Source: Dinoroseobacter sp049800775 (GTDB lineage: Bacteria > Pseudomonadota > Alphaproteobacteria > Rhodobacterales > Rhodobacteraceae). Taken from it: 64,000 nt of DNA. The stretch lies in the NCBI RefSeq assembly GCF_049800775.1, contig NZ_JBNAFR010000005.1, forward strand, positions 62,001 to 126,000. The letters are read 5' to 3'. The notes beneath the pieces are model-generated. The model saw nothing but the letters and a program-made list of their open reading frames with translations, was not told the DNA's origin and ran no database searches. Positions 1 to 8,296 of the stretch are shown here, in pieces. The position numbers and the translations under genes were made by a program. Numbering within the stretch: position 1 is the stretch's first letter; each line of letters starts with the position of its first letter.

Positions 1-431
1 GGCAACGGGTCCGGCGCGTTCCTCTGGCGCAGATAGAGCCCGCCCGCGGCATAGGCCTCGGCCTCCCCTTGCGCCGGGCAAAGATAGGTCTCGGTGGTGC
101 CGGTCTGGAACTGCACATGGTGGATCAGCTCATGCAGGACCATCTCGCGGAAGGCCGGGTTGGAATAGGGATCGTCATCCTGATCCGCGCCCTCGACCAG
201 ATGCGCGGCCAGCACATAGACCCGGCCATGGGGCCCGTCCTGTTGAGAATAGAGGGCCTGCACCCGCGTATCGATCCCCTGGGACGGGATCAGGTGCGGC
301 ACGTCCGTATAGTATTCTGCGGTCAGCTCGGCCGGGGTCATCTCGACCAGCTCAGGCAGGGGAAGACCGGCGGTCTCATAGGCGGTATTGGCGGAAATCC
401 ACAGCATCAGCGCAGTCATAAGCTCAGTCAT
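1..431 (-). CDS. DUF6647 family protein with HExxH motif (C-terminus cut by window edge)
   Basis: The reading frame is open from an ATG at 431 down to base 1, giving 143 codons; the 3' end lies outside the window. I recognise the sequence as resembling the DUF6647 family, which has no established function. A zincin-like HELIH motif sits at residues 100-104, followed about 20 residues later by a Glu-rich GEAEAYA segment that could supply a third zinc ligand, as in gluzincin-type peptidases. That role is inference. A GAGG lies 5 bases before the 431 ATG. An in-frame ATG at 419 is an alternative start, and there is an in-frame stop upstream with no other ATG or GTG between. No signal peptide is obvious from either start. 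The gene stands alone, divergent from the FMN reductase. Confidence 0.75.
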   Translation of the reverse strand, partial: MTELMTALMLWISANTAYETAGLPLPELVEMTPAELTAEYYTDVPHLIPSQGIDTRVQALYSQQDGPHGRVYVLAAHLVEGADQDDDPYSNPAFREMVLHELIHHVQFQTGTTETYLCPAQGEAEAYAAGGLYLRQRNAPDPL

Positions 432-525
432 CGGGGCCTCGCAGGGGGCGGCGCACAGGGCCGCAGCAAACTGGATGGGGCGTCACCGGGTCGTGACGCG
501 GTTCGATCCTCCCGCGACACAAAAA

Positions 526-541
526 TACGACCAAAGTCGTA
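526..541. promoter_or_regulatory. 16-bp palindrome, operator-like
   Basis: The sequence TACGACCAAAGTCGTA has perfect 6-bp arms around a 4-base centre. It lies in the 459-base gap between the DUF6647 gene (start 431, minus) and the FMN reductase (start 891, plus), about 95 bp upstream of the former. The TAC...GTA arms would suit a dimeric HTH regulator of the LuxR/NarL type, but this is inference. The rest of the gap (432-525 and 542-890) shows no convincing gene; around 755-785 it is locally AT-rich. Confidence 0.35.
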
Positions 542-890
542 GGGGACGAGGCGCCGCCCAGCGATTGGCCGCGAAACCCCGGCCCGGTTCGGCAAAAATG
601 TCGCAATGAATCCGCAAGCCGCCCAAAGCCGGGGCACCTGACTTCCGGATTGGCCCGGCAACAGGGCAATTCCCGCATGGCACCCGGCCCGGTTGTGACG
701 GTTTTCTGCGGGTAACCTCAGGCTGAAATCTCGCCTCGAGCCGCACATAACCATCTGTAAATATGAAACAAATCAGATCGAGGCACTTGCGAAGGCGCCG
801 CGCACATCGCCCGTGCGCTCCCGAGCAGTTTCCCCTCTTTGCCTCGGCGCGCCGGGCCGCTACCTGTGGCTCAAAGGGAAAGGACAGCCG

Positions 891-1433
891 ATGACAACGC
901 CGAAACTTCTGGGGATCTCCGGATCGCTCCGTGCCGACAGCTTCAACAGCAAACTGGTGCGCGAGGCCGCCCAACGCTTCGGGCCTGCGGAGTTCTCCGA
1001 AGGGAACCTGCGTCTGCCGCTCTATGATGGCGATCTCGAGGCCAAGGGCATTCCGGCAGAGGTCCAGACCCTCGCCGATCAGATCGCGGCGGCGGATGCG
1101 GTGATCATCTCGTCACCGGAATACAACCAGAGCCTGACCGGGGTGTTGAAAAACGCGCTCGACTGGGTGAGCCGCGTCGAGGGCAAGCCGTGGCAGGACA
1201 AACCCGTGGCCATCGTGGCCGCTGCCGCCGGGCGCTCCGGTGGCGCGCGCGGGGTCTATGCCCTGCGGCTGGCGATGATGCCGTTTCAGGCGCATGTGCT
1301 GCCCGGGCCCGAGGTTCTGGTCGCCGGGGCCTTCCGTGAGTTCGACGAGGAAGGCCGACTGAAAGGTGAAAGCTATCAGGAGATCCTCGACACCCTGATG
1401 GCCAAGCTGCGCGCCGCGGCTACAGCAGCCTGA
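891..1433 (+). CDS. NAD(P)H-dependent FMN reductase (flavodoxin-like fold)
   Basis: A 180-residue protein of the NADPH-dependent FMN reductase family (ChrR/ArsH-like), predicted to be a cytosolic flavin or quinone reductase. The FMN phosphate-binding loop GISGSLRADSFN is at residues 8-19, and the family's SPEYNQS segment, which packs against the isoalloxazine ring, starts at residue 75. The ATG at 891 is preceded by AAAGGACA and starts the fold exactly where the family does; a longer in-frame extension back to 813 adds non-conserved residues and was not used. The end overlaps the convergent TauE gene by 14 bp. The physiological substrate (quinone, chromate, azo compound) cannot be told from sequence. 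Confidence 0.9.
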   Translation: MTTPKLLGISGSLRADSFNSKLVREAAQRFGPAEFSEGNLRLPLYDGDLEAKGIPAEVQTLADQIAAADAVIISSPEYNQSLTGVLKNALDWVSRVEGKPWQDKPVAIVAAAAGRSGGARGVYALRLAMMPFQAHVLPGPEVLVAGAFREFDEEGRLKGESYQEILDTLMAKLRAAATAA

Positions 1434-2151
1434 TCAGCAGGGTCGTCGCGGCCAGCCCCGCGAGACCCAGCGCCCAGGGGCGGATGGCGTGACGCGCCAC
1501 CCGCGCCGAGAGCGGGCGCGCCAGCCAGAGCGCGAGCGGCACCGCCGGCAGCAGCAGCGCGGCAAAGCCCAGCGCGCGCAGGCTGAGCAACCCCTGCCAG
1601 CCCAGCGCCGCGACGCTGACCACCATGCCGAAGGCGAAGAACGCGTTCTGCATCGCAGCCGAGCGCGCCTGGGTTTCATGCTGATAGAGCAGCGCCATGG
1701 GCGGCGCCCCCACCGCCGTCAGCGTCCCCATGATCCCCGCCAGAGTACCCGCGCCGAACAGCGTCGGCGCGATGATCGGCACGCGGACGCCGATCAGGGA
1801 CAGCGCGATCCCCAGATACACCACCAGAGCGACCAGCGCGGCCAGTGCCTCGGGATCCGCGAGGCGCGCCGCGATCAGCGCCGCCAGCACCGCGCCCAGC
1901 GTGCGCCCGGCAAAGCCGGGCAGCAACTCTGACCGGCGCAGCTGCGTGCGATCGACGGACACGGCGCCCGCGCCCACGGCGATCCCAAGAAACAGGAGCG
2001 CGGCGGGAAGGACCTCGGGCGCGACCATGGCGATGAGCGGGGCCGCAAGCATCCCGAACCCCTGCCCCGCGAGCCGCTGCAAAAGCGTGCCGCAGAACAC
2101 CGCGGCAAAGGTAAAGCCCAGCACCTCAGGCCCATAGCCCAGCAGGGTCAT
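1420..2151 (-). CDS. TauE/SafE family sulfite or sulfonate exporter-like membrane protein
   Basis: A 243-residue integral membrane protein with about eight hydrophobic segments and the glycine/alanine-rich repeats of the TauE/SafE (DUF81) family, whose members are linked to export of sulfite or organosulfur anions. The substrate here is unknown. Its ATG (2149-2151) overlaps the stop of the upstream FAD oxidoreductase by four bases, so the two are probably translated from one message. The neighbour's proposed tRNA-modification or amine-oxidase role gives no clear clue to a transported compound. Confidence 0.85.
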   Translation of the reverse strand: MTLLGYGPEVLGFTFAAVFCGTLLQRLAGQGFGMLAAPLIAMVAPEVLPAALLFLGIAVGAGAVSVDRTQLRRSELLPGFAGRTLGAVLAALIAARLADPEALAALVALVVYLGIALSLIGVRVPIIAPTLFGAGTLAGIMGTLTAVGAPPMALLYQHETQARSAAMQNAFFAFGMVVSVAALGWQGLLSLRALGFAALLLPAVPLALWLARPLSARVARHAIRPWALGLAGLAATTLLIRLL

Positions 2152-3209
2152 GGCGCGGGCGCGCGGGGCAGGCTCGCCTCGGGGCGAAACGCGTCGGGGA
2201 TGCGGTCGCGGCCTTCCAGCACCAGATCCGCGACCATCTCGGCCAGTTCCGGGGCCATGCCGAAGCCGATCTTGAACCCGCCATTGAGGATCACGTGGTC
2301 GGGACGCAGGGGATGCGCGCCAAGCATGGGCGCGCGCGACTTGGCCCGGGGGCGCAGCCCGGCCCAGCGCGCCAACACCGGCGCCTCGGCCAGTGCCGGG
2401 ACGGCGGCCCGGGCCCGGGCAATCACATCCTCCAGCAGGGCATCGGTGCGCGCAGGCGCGTCGAACTCCCGCTCCGAGGTGGACCCTACGGCTGTGGTCC
2501 CGTCCGTATGGGGCACGACATGGAGCCCCTCGACAAAGAGCTGCGGCAGATCCCGCGCGTCATGGCCGAGCACGGCCGCCTGCCCCTTGACCGCATTGCC
2601 GACCACCGCGCCCAGCGCCGTACTCAGCTCGGCCAGCCCTGCGGCGCCGGTCGCCTCGATGATCTTGCCGCGCGGGGCGTGATCGCCGATCAGGATCTCC
2701 GCCCCCATCTGGCGCAGAGCCTCGGCCATGGCCGCGCAAGCCTTGGCCGGGTGGAGCCGCGCCGTAAGCGTGTCGTGGATGATCTGACCCGTGGGGCTGT
2801 CTGGCGCCCAGCCCGGGAAGTCCGAAACCGGCCGGATCCGCCACGCAGCGCGCCCCTGCCAGAGGGTTTCGGCCTGCACCGCGCGCGCCTCGGCCAGCGC
2901 AAGGGCCCGGTCATCGGCCAGCGGCTGCACCCGGCCCAGCCGCGCATAGCCCGGATCCATCCCCGTGGCGGCGGCAATCTCGGTCCACCAAGCCTCGGCC
3001 CGCATCAGGCTGTCGAATTGCACCTGCTTCTTGGCATTCCAGTTTTCGGGCGTGTGCGGGGCCAGCGCGCCCACGACCCCGCCCGAGGATCCCGCGCCGA
3101 TCCGCGCGGCCTCGATCACGCGCACCCGCGCCCCGCGCCGGGCACAGGCATAGGCCGCCGAAAGCCCAAAGATCCCGGCCCCGAGAACGGTCACATCCGC
3201 AATTGCCAA
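2148..3209 (-). CDS. FAD-dependent oxidoreductase, DAO family (MnmC FAD-domain-like)
   Basis: A 353-residue D-amino-acid-oxidase-fold flavoprotein. The N-terminal dinucleotide-binding motif GAGIFG is at residues 10-15, and a conserved C-terminal segment GLRPRAKSRAP is typical of glycine/sarcosine-oxidase relatives. I chose a TTG start at 3209: it is preceded by AAGGAGGG at good spacing and places the beta-strand of the Rossmann fold right at the N-terminus. The open frame runs much further upstream but that part is antisense to mnmD. The start region faces mnmD (start 3276, plus) only about 66 bp away. In E. coli the methyltransferase and FAD domains of MnmC are fused, so this gene may supply the FAD half, converting cmnm5(s2)U to nm5(s2)U. 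A general amine oxidase is the alternative. Confidence 0.8.
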   Translation of the reverse strand: MAIADVTVLGAGIFGLSAAYACARRGARVRVIEAARIGAGSSGGVVGALAPHTPENWNAKKQVQFDSLMRAEAWWTEIAAATGMDPGYARLGRVQPLADDRALALAEARAVQAETLWQGRAAWRIRPVSDFPGWAPDSPTGQIIHDTLTARLHPAKACAAMAEALRQMGAEILIGDHAPRGKIIEATGAAGLAELSTALGAVVGNAVKGQAAVLGHDARDLPQLFVEGLHVVPHTDGTTAVGSTSEREFDAPARTDALLEDVIARARAAVPALAEAPVLARWAGLRPRAKSRAPMLGAHPLRPDHVILNGGFKIGFGMAPELAEMVADLVLEGRDRIPDAFRPEASLPRAPAP

Positions 3210-3275
3210 ACTCGCCCTCCTTGCCCATTGTCGCGCCGGGCCGCGATCCGGCCCCGAGATGTAAGGCAGGACGGG

Positions 3276-3944
3276 ATGCAAAGCCAGCAGGCAGACGTGG
3301 CGTGGACGGATGGCGTGCCGGTCTCGGTGCGTTTCGACGACCCCTATTATTCCAAGGCGGACGGGCTGGCCGAGACCCGCCATGTCTTCGTGGCGGGCAA
3401 TGCGTTGCCCGCGCGGTTCTACCCGGGCTTTGCCGTGGCCGAATTGGGCTTCGGCACCGGGCTGACGCTGGCGGTGATGCGCATGGCGTGGGGCGCGCTC
3501 GAAGAGCCCGGGCCCCTGCGGTTCACCAGCTTCGAGGCCTTTCCCATGCCGGTGCCCGAGATGCGCGCGGCGCTGAGCGCCTTTCCCGGGGTGACCGAGG
3601 TGCTGGAGGATGTCCTCGCCACGCTGGAGGGCGGGGCGACCACCTTCGAAGCTGCGGACCTGAGGTTCGAACTGGTCCTCGGGGATGCCCGCGAGACCCT
3701 GCCCGAATGGGAAGGACGGGCCGATGCCTGGTGTCTCGACGGGTTCTCGCCCGCCAAGAACCCCGAGCTTTGGGATCCGGACCTGATGGCTCAGGTCGCG
3801 CGCCACACCGCACCGGGCGGCAGCTTTGCCACCTATACGGCGGCGGGCCATGTCCGCCGCGCGCTGGCCGCGGCAGGGTTCGAGGTCGCCCGCATCCCAG
3901 GCTTTGGCCGCAAGCGGCATATGAGCGTGGGACGCCTGCCATGA
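3276..3944 (+). CDS. mnmD: tRNA (5-methylaminomethyl-2-thiouridine)(34)-methyltransferase MnmD (DUF752)
   Basis: A 222-residue SAM-dependent methyltransferase matching the N-terminal (MnmC2) half of bifunctional MnmC. It would methylate nm5s2U34 to mnm5s2U34 in tRNAs reading split codon boxes. The SAM-binding ELGFGTGL motif lies near residues 52-59 and the diagnostic DGFSPAKNPELW stretch near residue 155. The ATG at 3276 follows a GGCAGG-type site. The stop overlaps the next gene's ATG (ATGA at 3941-3944). The FAD domain found in enterobacterial MnmC is missing from this protein but a DAO-family gene is divergently adjacent. Confidence 0.9.
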   Translation: MQSQQADVAWTDGVPVSVRFDDPYYSKADGLAETRHVFVAGNALPARFYPGFAVAELGFGTGLTLAVMRMAWGALEEPGPLRFTSFEAFPMPVPEMRAALSAFPGVTEVLEDVLATLEGGATTFEAADLRFELVLGDARETLPEWEGRADAWCLDGFSPAKNPELWDPDLMAQVARHTAPGGSFATYTAAGHVRRALAAAGFEVARIPGFGRKRHMSVGRLP

Positions 3945-4840
3945 CCGGCACAAATACGCGGCTGGGCATCTGGCTGATGGTCGCCACGACGATTGTCTTT
4001 GCCCTGCAGGACGGGATCTCGCGCCACTTGGCGGGCGAGTACAACGTGCTGATGGTGGTGATGATCCGTTACTGGTTCTTTGCCGCCTTCGTCATCACCA
4101 TCGCCGCGCGTCAGGCGGGCGGGGTCCGCGCGGCGGCGGCCACCGAACAACCCGTGCTGCAGGGGTTCCGCGCGGTGCTGCTGGTGACCGAGATCTGCAT
4201 CATGGTGGCGGGATTTGTCCTGCTCGGGCTGGTCGAAAGCCACGCGGTCTTCACCTGCTACCCGCTGCTCATCGCGGCCCTCTCGGGTCCGGTGCTGGGC
4301 GAGCGGGTAGGCTGGCGGCGCTGGGTCGCAATCGGCGTGGGCTTTGTCGGCGTACTGATCATCCTGCAGCCAGGCTTCGGGGTGTTTCAGGTCGAGGCCC
4401 TCGTCCCCCTGCTGGCGGCGTTTCTTTTCGCGCTCTATGGCTTGCTGACGCGTTATGCCGCGCGCAAGGACAGTGCCGAGACGAGCTTTTTCTGGACCGG
4501 CACCGTCGGCGCGCTGGCGATCACGGGCGTGGGCATCTGGGGCTGGGAGCCGATGATCCCCAGCGATTGGGCCTGGATGATCGCGCTCTGCATCACCGGG
4601 GCGGGCGGGCATTTCCTGCTGATCAAGTGCTACGAAGTGGCCGAGGCGAGCTCGGTCCAGCCCTTCGCCTATCTGCAGCTGGTCTGGGGCGCGATGTTGG
4701 GCGTGAGCGTCTTCGGCGAAGAGATCCGGCTGAACGTGGCCCTCGGCGCGGCCCTCGTGGTCGGGGCCGGGATCTTCACCCTCTGGCGGGCGCAGGTCGC
4801 GGCCGCGCGCGAAGCCCGCGCCCGGCAGACCGGCGACTAG
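3941..4840 (+). CDS. EamA/DMT-superfamily transporter
   Basis: A 299-residue inner-membrane protein with about ten predicted transmembrane helices arranged as two EamA repeats, each opening with a short loop and ending with a hydrophobic pair, as in drug/metabolite transporters such as RhtA or YdcZ relatives. The substrate is unknown. The ATG overlaps the mnmD stop by four bases, so it is expressed with mnmD although no functional link is evident. The C-terminus is a short Arg/Ala-rich cytoplasmic tail. The stop overlaps that of the convergent lytic transglycosylase by four bases. Confidence 0.88.
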   Translation: MTGTNTRLGIWLMVATTIVFALQDGISRHLAGEYNVLMVVMIRYWFFAAFVITIAARQAGGVRAAAATEQPVLQGFRAVLLVTEICIMVAGFVLLGLVESHAVFTCYPLLIAALSGPVLGERVGWRRWVAIGVGFVGVLIILQPGFGVFQVEALVPLLAAFLFALYGLLTRYAARKDSAETSFFWTGTVGALAITGVGIWGWEPMIPSDWAWMIALCITGAGGHFLLIKCYEVAEASSVQPFAYLQLVWGAMLGVSVFGEEIRLNVALGAALVVGAGIFTLWRAQVAAAREARARQTGD

Positions 4841-6792
4841 CGCGCGGTCAACCGGTCGATGACGCGGAAGGGCTGTGCCTCGCCGGCCAGCCGCATGCCG
4901 TAGATGATCCGGCTTTCCGTGACGCGCATGATGTAATTGCGGGTCTCCCGGAAGGGCACATGCTCGATCCAGTCGACCATGGCGTCCTCACCCAGCCCCT
5001 TGGGCGTGCCGAACCGGTCCGTCCAGCTGCGCGAGCGCCCCGGCCCGGCATTGTAGCCGATGGAGATCAGCGTGAGGTTCGGTCCGAACTCGTCGATCAG
5101 CTGCAAGAGATAGCTCGAGCCAAAGCGCACATTCTGCGCCGGGTCGCTCAGCAGGCGTGAGACCGAAAAGGGCTCGCCCAGCTTCTGCGCCATAGACTGT
5201 CCGGTGCTCGGCATGAGCTGCATGAGCCCGCGCGCGCCCACGGGGCTGACCACGACCGGGTCGAACTCGCTCTCGCGGCGGGCAATGGCCAGGGCCAGCG
5301 CCCGGTTCACCGGCAGCGCGCCCGGCACCAGCGATGTCACCGGGTGATAGGCCCGGTGCAGCACGCCTCCGCTACGGGCCGCGTATTTCGCGATCATCAG
5401 CGCGATATGCGGCTCGTCCCAGCCCAGGGCCACATCCGCCAGCGCGCCCTGCTCTTCCAGTGTCAGGCGTTCGCTCAGATGCACGAGGAACCGCTCGGCC
5501 AGCCCGCGCTCGCCCGCGCGCTGCAGCGCCCGCGCGGCCAGATAGACCGAGGTGCGGGCATAGGGCGTCGCGGACCAGTCCGGGTAGTTCTCGCGCCCGG
5601 CCAACGCCGGATCAGGGGCGATCCCCGCCCGCTCGGCAGCCAGTTGGCCGTAAAAGGCGGTCTGGTGCTGCGCCCCGAACCCATAGGCCGAACGCGCGGC
5701 CTCGCGCTGGCCCATGGCCTCCAGCGCGCGACCTTCCCAATACCCCGCCCGGCCGAGCGAAATCGGCGAAGCCACCGAGGCGCGGAAGGCCCGAAAATGG
5801 CGCAGGGCGGTTTCGGGATCGTTCAGCTTGCGCAGGGCGATAAAGCCCGACAGCCATTCCAGATCCGAGTAGTGCCGCCCCTCGCTCAGATGGTGGTTCG
5901 CCGCAAGCCGGTACGCCTCGCGATCGCGATCATCGCGCATCAGGTCCCGGGCCAGCGAGCGGCGGCGATTGCCCCACTCCTCGGGCCGACCCAGCGCGTC
6001 TGCCGAGCTCGACCGCTCCATCATCAGGGTCCGGGCGGACTCGGTGCGCCCCTTGCGCACCCGCCACAGGAACCGCTCATAGGCGAGCCCCGGATCCCCG
6101 CTGAGCGCGGCGGGCACCGCCGCGATCAACCCGTCGACGCCGTTCTGATCCAGCCGCAGGGCGATCCGCGCCTCGGCCAGCCTGCGCCAATCGGCAGGTA
6201 CGAGATCGAGCATGGCGCTGGCATCCCGGGTCCGTCCGGCCCAGAGGAGCCGGTCGAGCCGTGCCACATGGGCCGAGGCAATGTCAGCGCGATGCGAGCG
6301 CCGAAAGATCGCCTGCTCCTCGGCATCGAGGTTGAGATCGCGCCAAGCGGTGGCAAGGGTCTCGGCGGCGGCGGTGCTCTGTCCGGCGGCGCGCTGCGCA
6401 GCGGCCAGACGGCGCGCGCCCGTGCCCGTGCGCGGGGCCTGGGCGGCGAAATAGGCGCGGACATCCGCTGGGTTCGCGTTTTCGGGGATCTTCGGCTCCC
6501 CCCGCGCCCGCAAGAGCGGCAGGCCCGGCCAATCCGCGTTCCGGTCGAGGAAATCGCGATACTGAGACCAGCTGCCCTGCCGCGCGCGCAACAGGGTCCA
6601 GACCACCACGTCCCGGGCCGCCGGATCGGTGATCCGCCCCGCCTCGCGTGCGACCCGGTCCCAATCGCTGCCCCGGGCGGCCTGCAACGCGCCCGCAAGA
6701 TCCGCCTTCGCCGCCGCGGGCATCATTGCGGGCGCCATCACCAGCGCCGCTGCCAGCGCCATCTGCCCCAAAGCTCTGCCGATCCTGTTCAT
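4837..6792 (-). CDS. Soluble lytic murein transglycosylase (Slt70-like)
   Basis: A 651-residue periplasmic enzyme cleaving the MurNAc-GlcNAc bond of peptidoglycan to 1,6-anhydromuropeptides. It has a signal peptide (MNRIG... to an AAAKA cleavage region), a long alpha-helical superhelical body with TPR-like repeats, and a C-terminal SLT domain. In the latter, the catalytic Glu is E507 in RRESEFDP, followed by GLMQLMP and IGYNAGPGR motifs. An ATG 14 codons further upstream (6834) is possible, but the 6792 ATG has a GAGG site and begins the signal peptide, so I prefer it. The gene is divergent from dapA. Confidence 0.92.
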   Translation of the reverse strand: MNRIGRALGQMALAAALVMAPAMMPAAAKADLAGALQAARGSDWDRVAREAGRITDPAARDVVVWTLLRARQGSWSQYRDFLDRNADWPGLPLLRARGEPKIPENANPADVRAYFAAQAPRTGTGARRLAAAQRAAGQSTAAAETLATAWRDLNLDAEEQAIFRRSHRADIASAHVARLDRLLWAGRTRDASAMLDLVPADWRRLAEARIALRLDQNGVDGLIAAVPAALSGDPGLAYERFLWRVRKGRTESARTLMMERSSSADALGRPEEWGNRRRSLARDLMRDDRDREAYRLAANHHLSEGRHYSDLEWLSGFIALRKLNDPETALRHFRAFRASVASPISLGRAGYWEGRALEAMGQREAARSAYGFGAQHQTAFYGQLAAERAGIAPDPALAGRENYPDWSATPYARTSVYLAARALQRAGERGLAERFLVHLSERLTLEEQGALADVALGWDEPHIALMIAKYAARSGGVLHRAYHPVTSLVPGALPVNRALALAIARRESEFDPVVVSPVGARGLMQLMPSTGQSMAQKLGEPFSVSRLLSDPAQNVRFGSSYLLQLIDEFGPNLTLISIGYNAGPGRSRSWTDRFGTPKGLGEDAMVDWIEHVPFRETRNYIMRVTESRIIYGMRLAGEAQPFRVIDRLTAR

Positions 6793-6964
6793 CTCGCGCC
6801 TCGCCTGCTCTTGTTTATTGGTGTTAGGGGTCATCTAGGGTGTTGTGACCGCCCATCATAGGGGAAAGCGCCGGGTATTTCGCCCGAGCCCCTTGCCTTG
6901 CCCCCGGCCGGAGCGGTATGCGCCCGTGACACTATCGGATCGATCATCGTTAAGGAGGGTATCC

Positions 6965-7840
6965 ATGTTCAAAGGGTCTATGCCAGCGCTGGTCACGCCG
7001 ATGAAAGACGGGGCCGTGGATTTCGCGACACTGGAGGCGTTTGTCGAGTGGCAGATCTCCGAGGGCAGCCACGGTCTGGTGCCCGTGGGCACGACCGGCG
7101 AAAGCCCGACGCTCAGCCATGACGAACACGAGGCCGTGGTCGCCAAGGTGATCGAGGTTGCTGCCGGGCGCGTGCCGGTGATCGCGGGTGCTGGGTCGAA
7201 CAACACGGTCGAGGCGGTACGCTTTGTCCGCCACGCCGCCGAGGCCGGGGCGCAAGGCGCGCTCGTGGTGACGCCCTATTACAACAAGCCGACCCAGGCC
7301 GGGATGATCGCCCATTACACGGCACTGGCCGAGGCGGCGGACATTCCGATTGTGATCTACAACATCCCGGGCCGGTCCATCGTAGACATGACGCCCGCCA
7401 CCATGGCGGTACTGGCGGAGTTGCCGACGATCGTGGGTGTGAAGGACGCGACCGGCGATCTCGCCCGGGTCAGCCAGACCCGCATGGCCTGTGGCCCGGA
7501 CTTCATCCAGCTTTCGGGCGAGGATGCCACAGCTCTGGGGTTCAATGCCCATGGCGGCGTCGGCTGCATCTCGGTCACGGCCAATGTGGCGCCCAAGCTC
7601 TGCGCCCGGTTCCAGGAGGCGACGCTTGCGGGCGATTTCGCCACCGCCCTGACGCTGCAGGACAAGCTCATGCCGCTCCATGAGGCGATCTTCATGGAAC
7701 CGGGGCTCGTGGGCGCGAAATACGCCCTGTCCCTGCTCGGCAAATGCTCCGAGGAGGTGCGTCTGCCGCTCCTCGGGCTGACCGAGGACACCCAGAAAGC
7801 GGTCAAGGCCGCGATGGCCCATGCCGGGCTCTTCGACTGA
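6965..7840 (+). CDS. dapA: 4-hydroxy-tetrahydrodipicolinate synthase
   Basis: A 291-residue class I aldolase-fold enzyme that condenses pyruvate with aspartate semialdehyde, the committed step to diaminopimelate and lysine. The GTTGESPTL motif binds pyruvate, the IYNIPGRS segment carries the catalytic Tyr, and the Schiff-base lysine is K160 in GVKDATGD. A strong AAGGAGGG lies before the ATG at 6965. The downstream GNAT gene begins inside its last 20 bases and smpB follows, so dapA heads a short operon. DAP also feeds cell-wall synthesis. Confidence 0.97.
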   Translation: MFKGSMPALVTPMKDGAVDFATLEAFVEWQISEGSHGLVPVGTTGESPTLSHDEHEAVVAKVIEVAAGRVPVIAGAGSNNTVEAVRFVRHAAEAGAQGALVVTPYYNKPTQAGMIAHYTALAEAADIPIVIYNIPGRSIVDMTPATMAVLAELPTIVGVKDATGDLARVSQTRMACGPDFIQLSGEDATALGFNAHGGVGCISVTANVAPKLCARFQEATLAGDFATALTLQDKLMPLHEAIFMEPGLVGAKYALSLLGKCSEEVRLPLLGLTEDTQKAVKAAMAHAGLFD

Positions 7841-8291
7841 TCTGATCCTGCGTCCGCGGCTGGCGGCGGATCTGGACGCGCTCTGCGACGTCTGGGAGGC
7901 CGCCACCCGCAGCACCCATCCCTTTCTCGGCGACGACCTGATCGCGGCGGAACGCGCGCGTCTGGAAGGAGACTACTTCCCCGCCACCCAGACGCTCGTG
8001 GCGCTCCGCGATGGCGCGGTCGTGGGCTTTGCCTCCCTGACCCGCGGTCGCGAGCTGGCCGGGCTCTTTGTCGCGCCGCAGGCCCAGCGCAGCGGGATCG
8101 GTCGCGCCCTTCTGACCGAGCTCTGCGCCGGGCAGGACGTGACGCTCGAGGTCTACACGCTCAACATGCATGGCCGCGCCGCCTATCATCGGCTGGGCTT
8201 TGTCGAAACCGGGCGGCGCATGGATCCCGAAACCGGGCTGGAGCGGGTGCAGATGCGGCTGGTTGAATCCCCCGCCGCGCCTGTTATGTGA
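7821..8291 (+). CDS. GNAT family N-acetyltransferase
   Basis: A 156-residue acetyl-CoA-dependent acyltransferase. The central LFVAPQAQRSGIGRALL segment contains the Q/RxxGxG/A acetyl-CoA pyrophosphate loop, and AAYHRLGFVETGRR is the usual C-terminal strand-helix. The acceptor is unknown; similarity to YhhY/PhnO-type small-molecule acetyltransferases is only at fold level. It overlaps the dapA end by 20 bp and its TGA is overlapped by a possible GTG start of smpB, so it sits in a dapA-GNAT-smpB operon. Confidence 0.88.
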   Translation: MPGSSTDLILRPRLAADLDALCDVWEAATRSTHPFLGDDLIAAERARLEGDYFPATQTLVALRDGAVVGFASLTRGRELAGLFVAPQAQRSGIGRALLTELCAGQDVTLEVYTLNMHGRAAYHRLGFVETGRRMDPETGLERVQMRLVESPAAPVM

Positions 8292-8296
8292 GCAGT

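Noticed and set aside
495..515. GGTTCGATCC, resembling a tRNA T-arm
   Set aside because: The flanks do not form a T-stem and no acceptor, D or anticodon arms can be built around it.
2295..3944. Long plus-strand frame ahead of and through mnmD
   Set aside because: The first 1000 bases are antisense to the FAD oxidoreductase and Arg/Pro/Gly-rich; only the part from 3276 is protein-like and is annotated as mnmD.
6793..6834. Upstream ATG (6834) as start of the lytic transglycosylase
   Set aside because: It has no ribosome site and puts 14 polar residues before an otherwise normal signal peptide; the ATG at 6792 has GAGG.
5344..6861. 505-codon plus-strand frame
   Set aside because: Antisense to the lytic transglycosylase, whose motifs and signal peptide are complete; composition is that of a GC-rich shadow frame.
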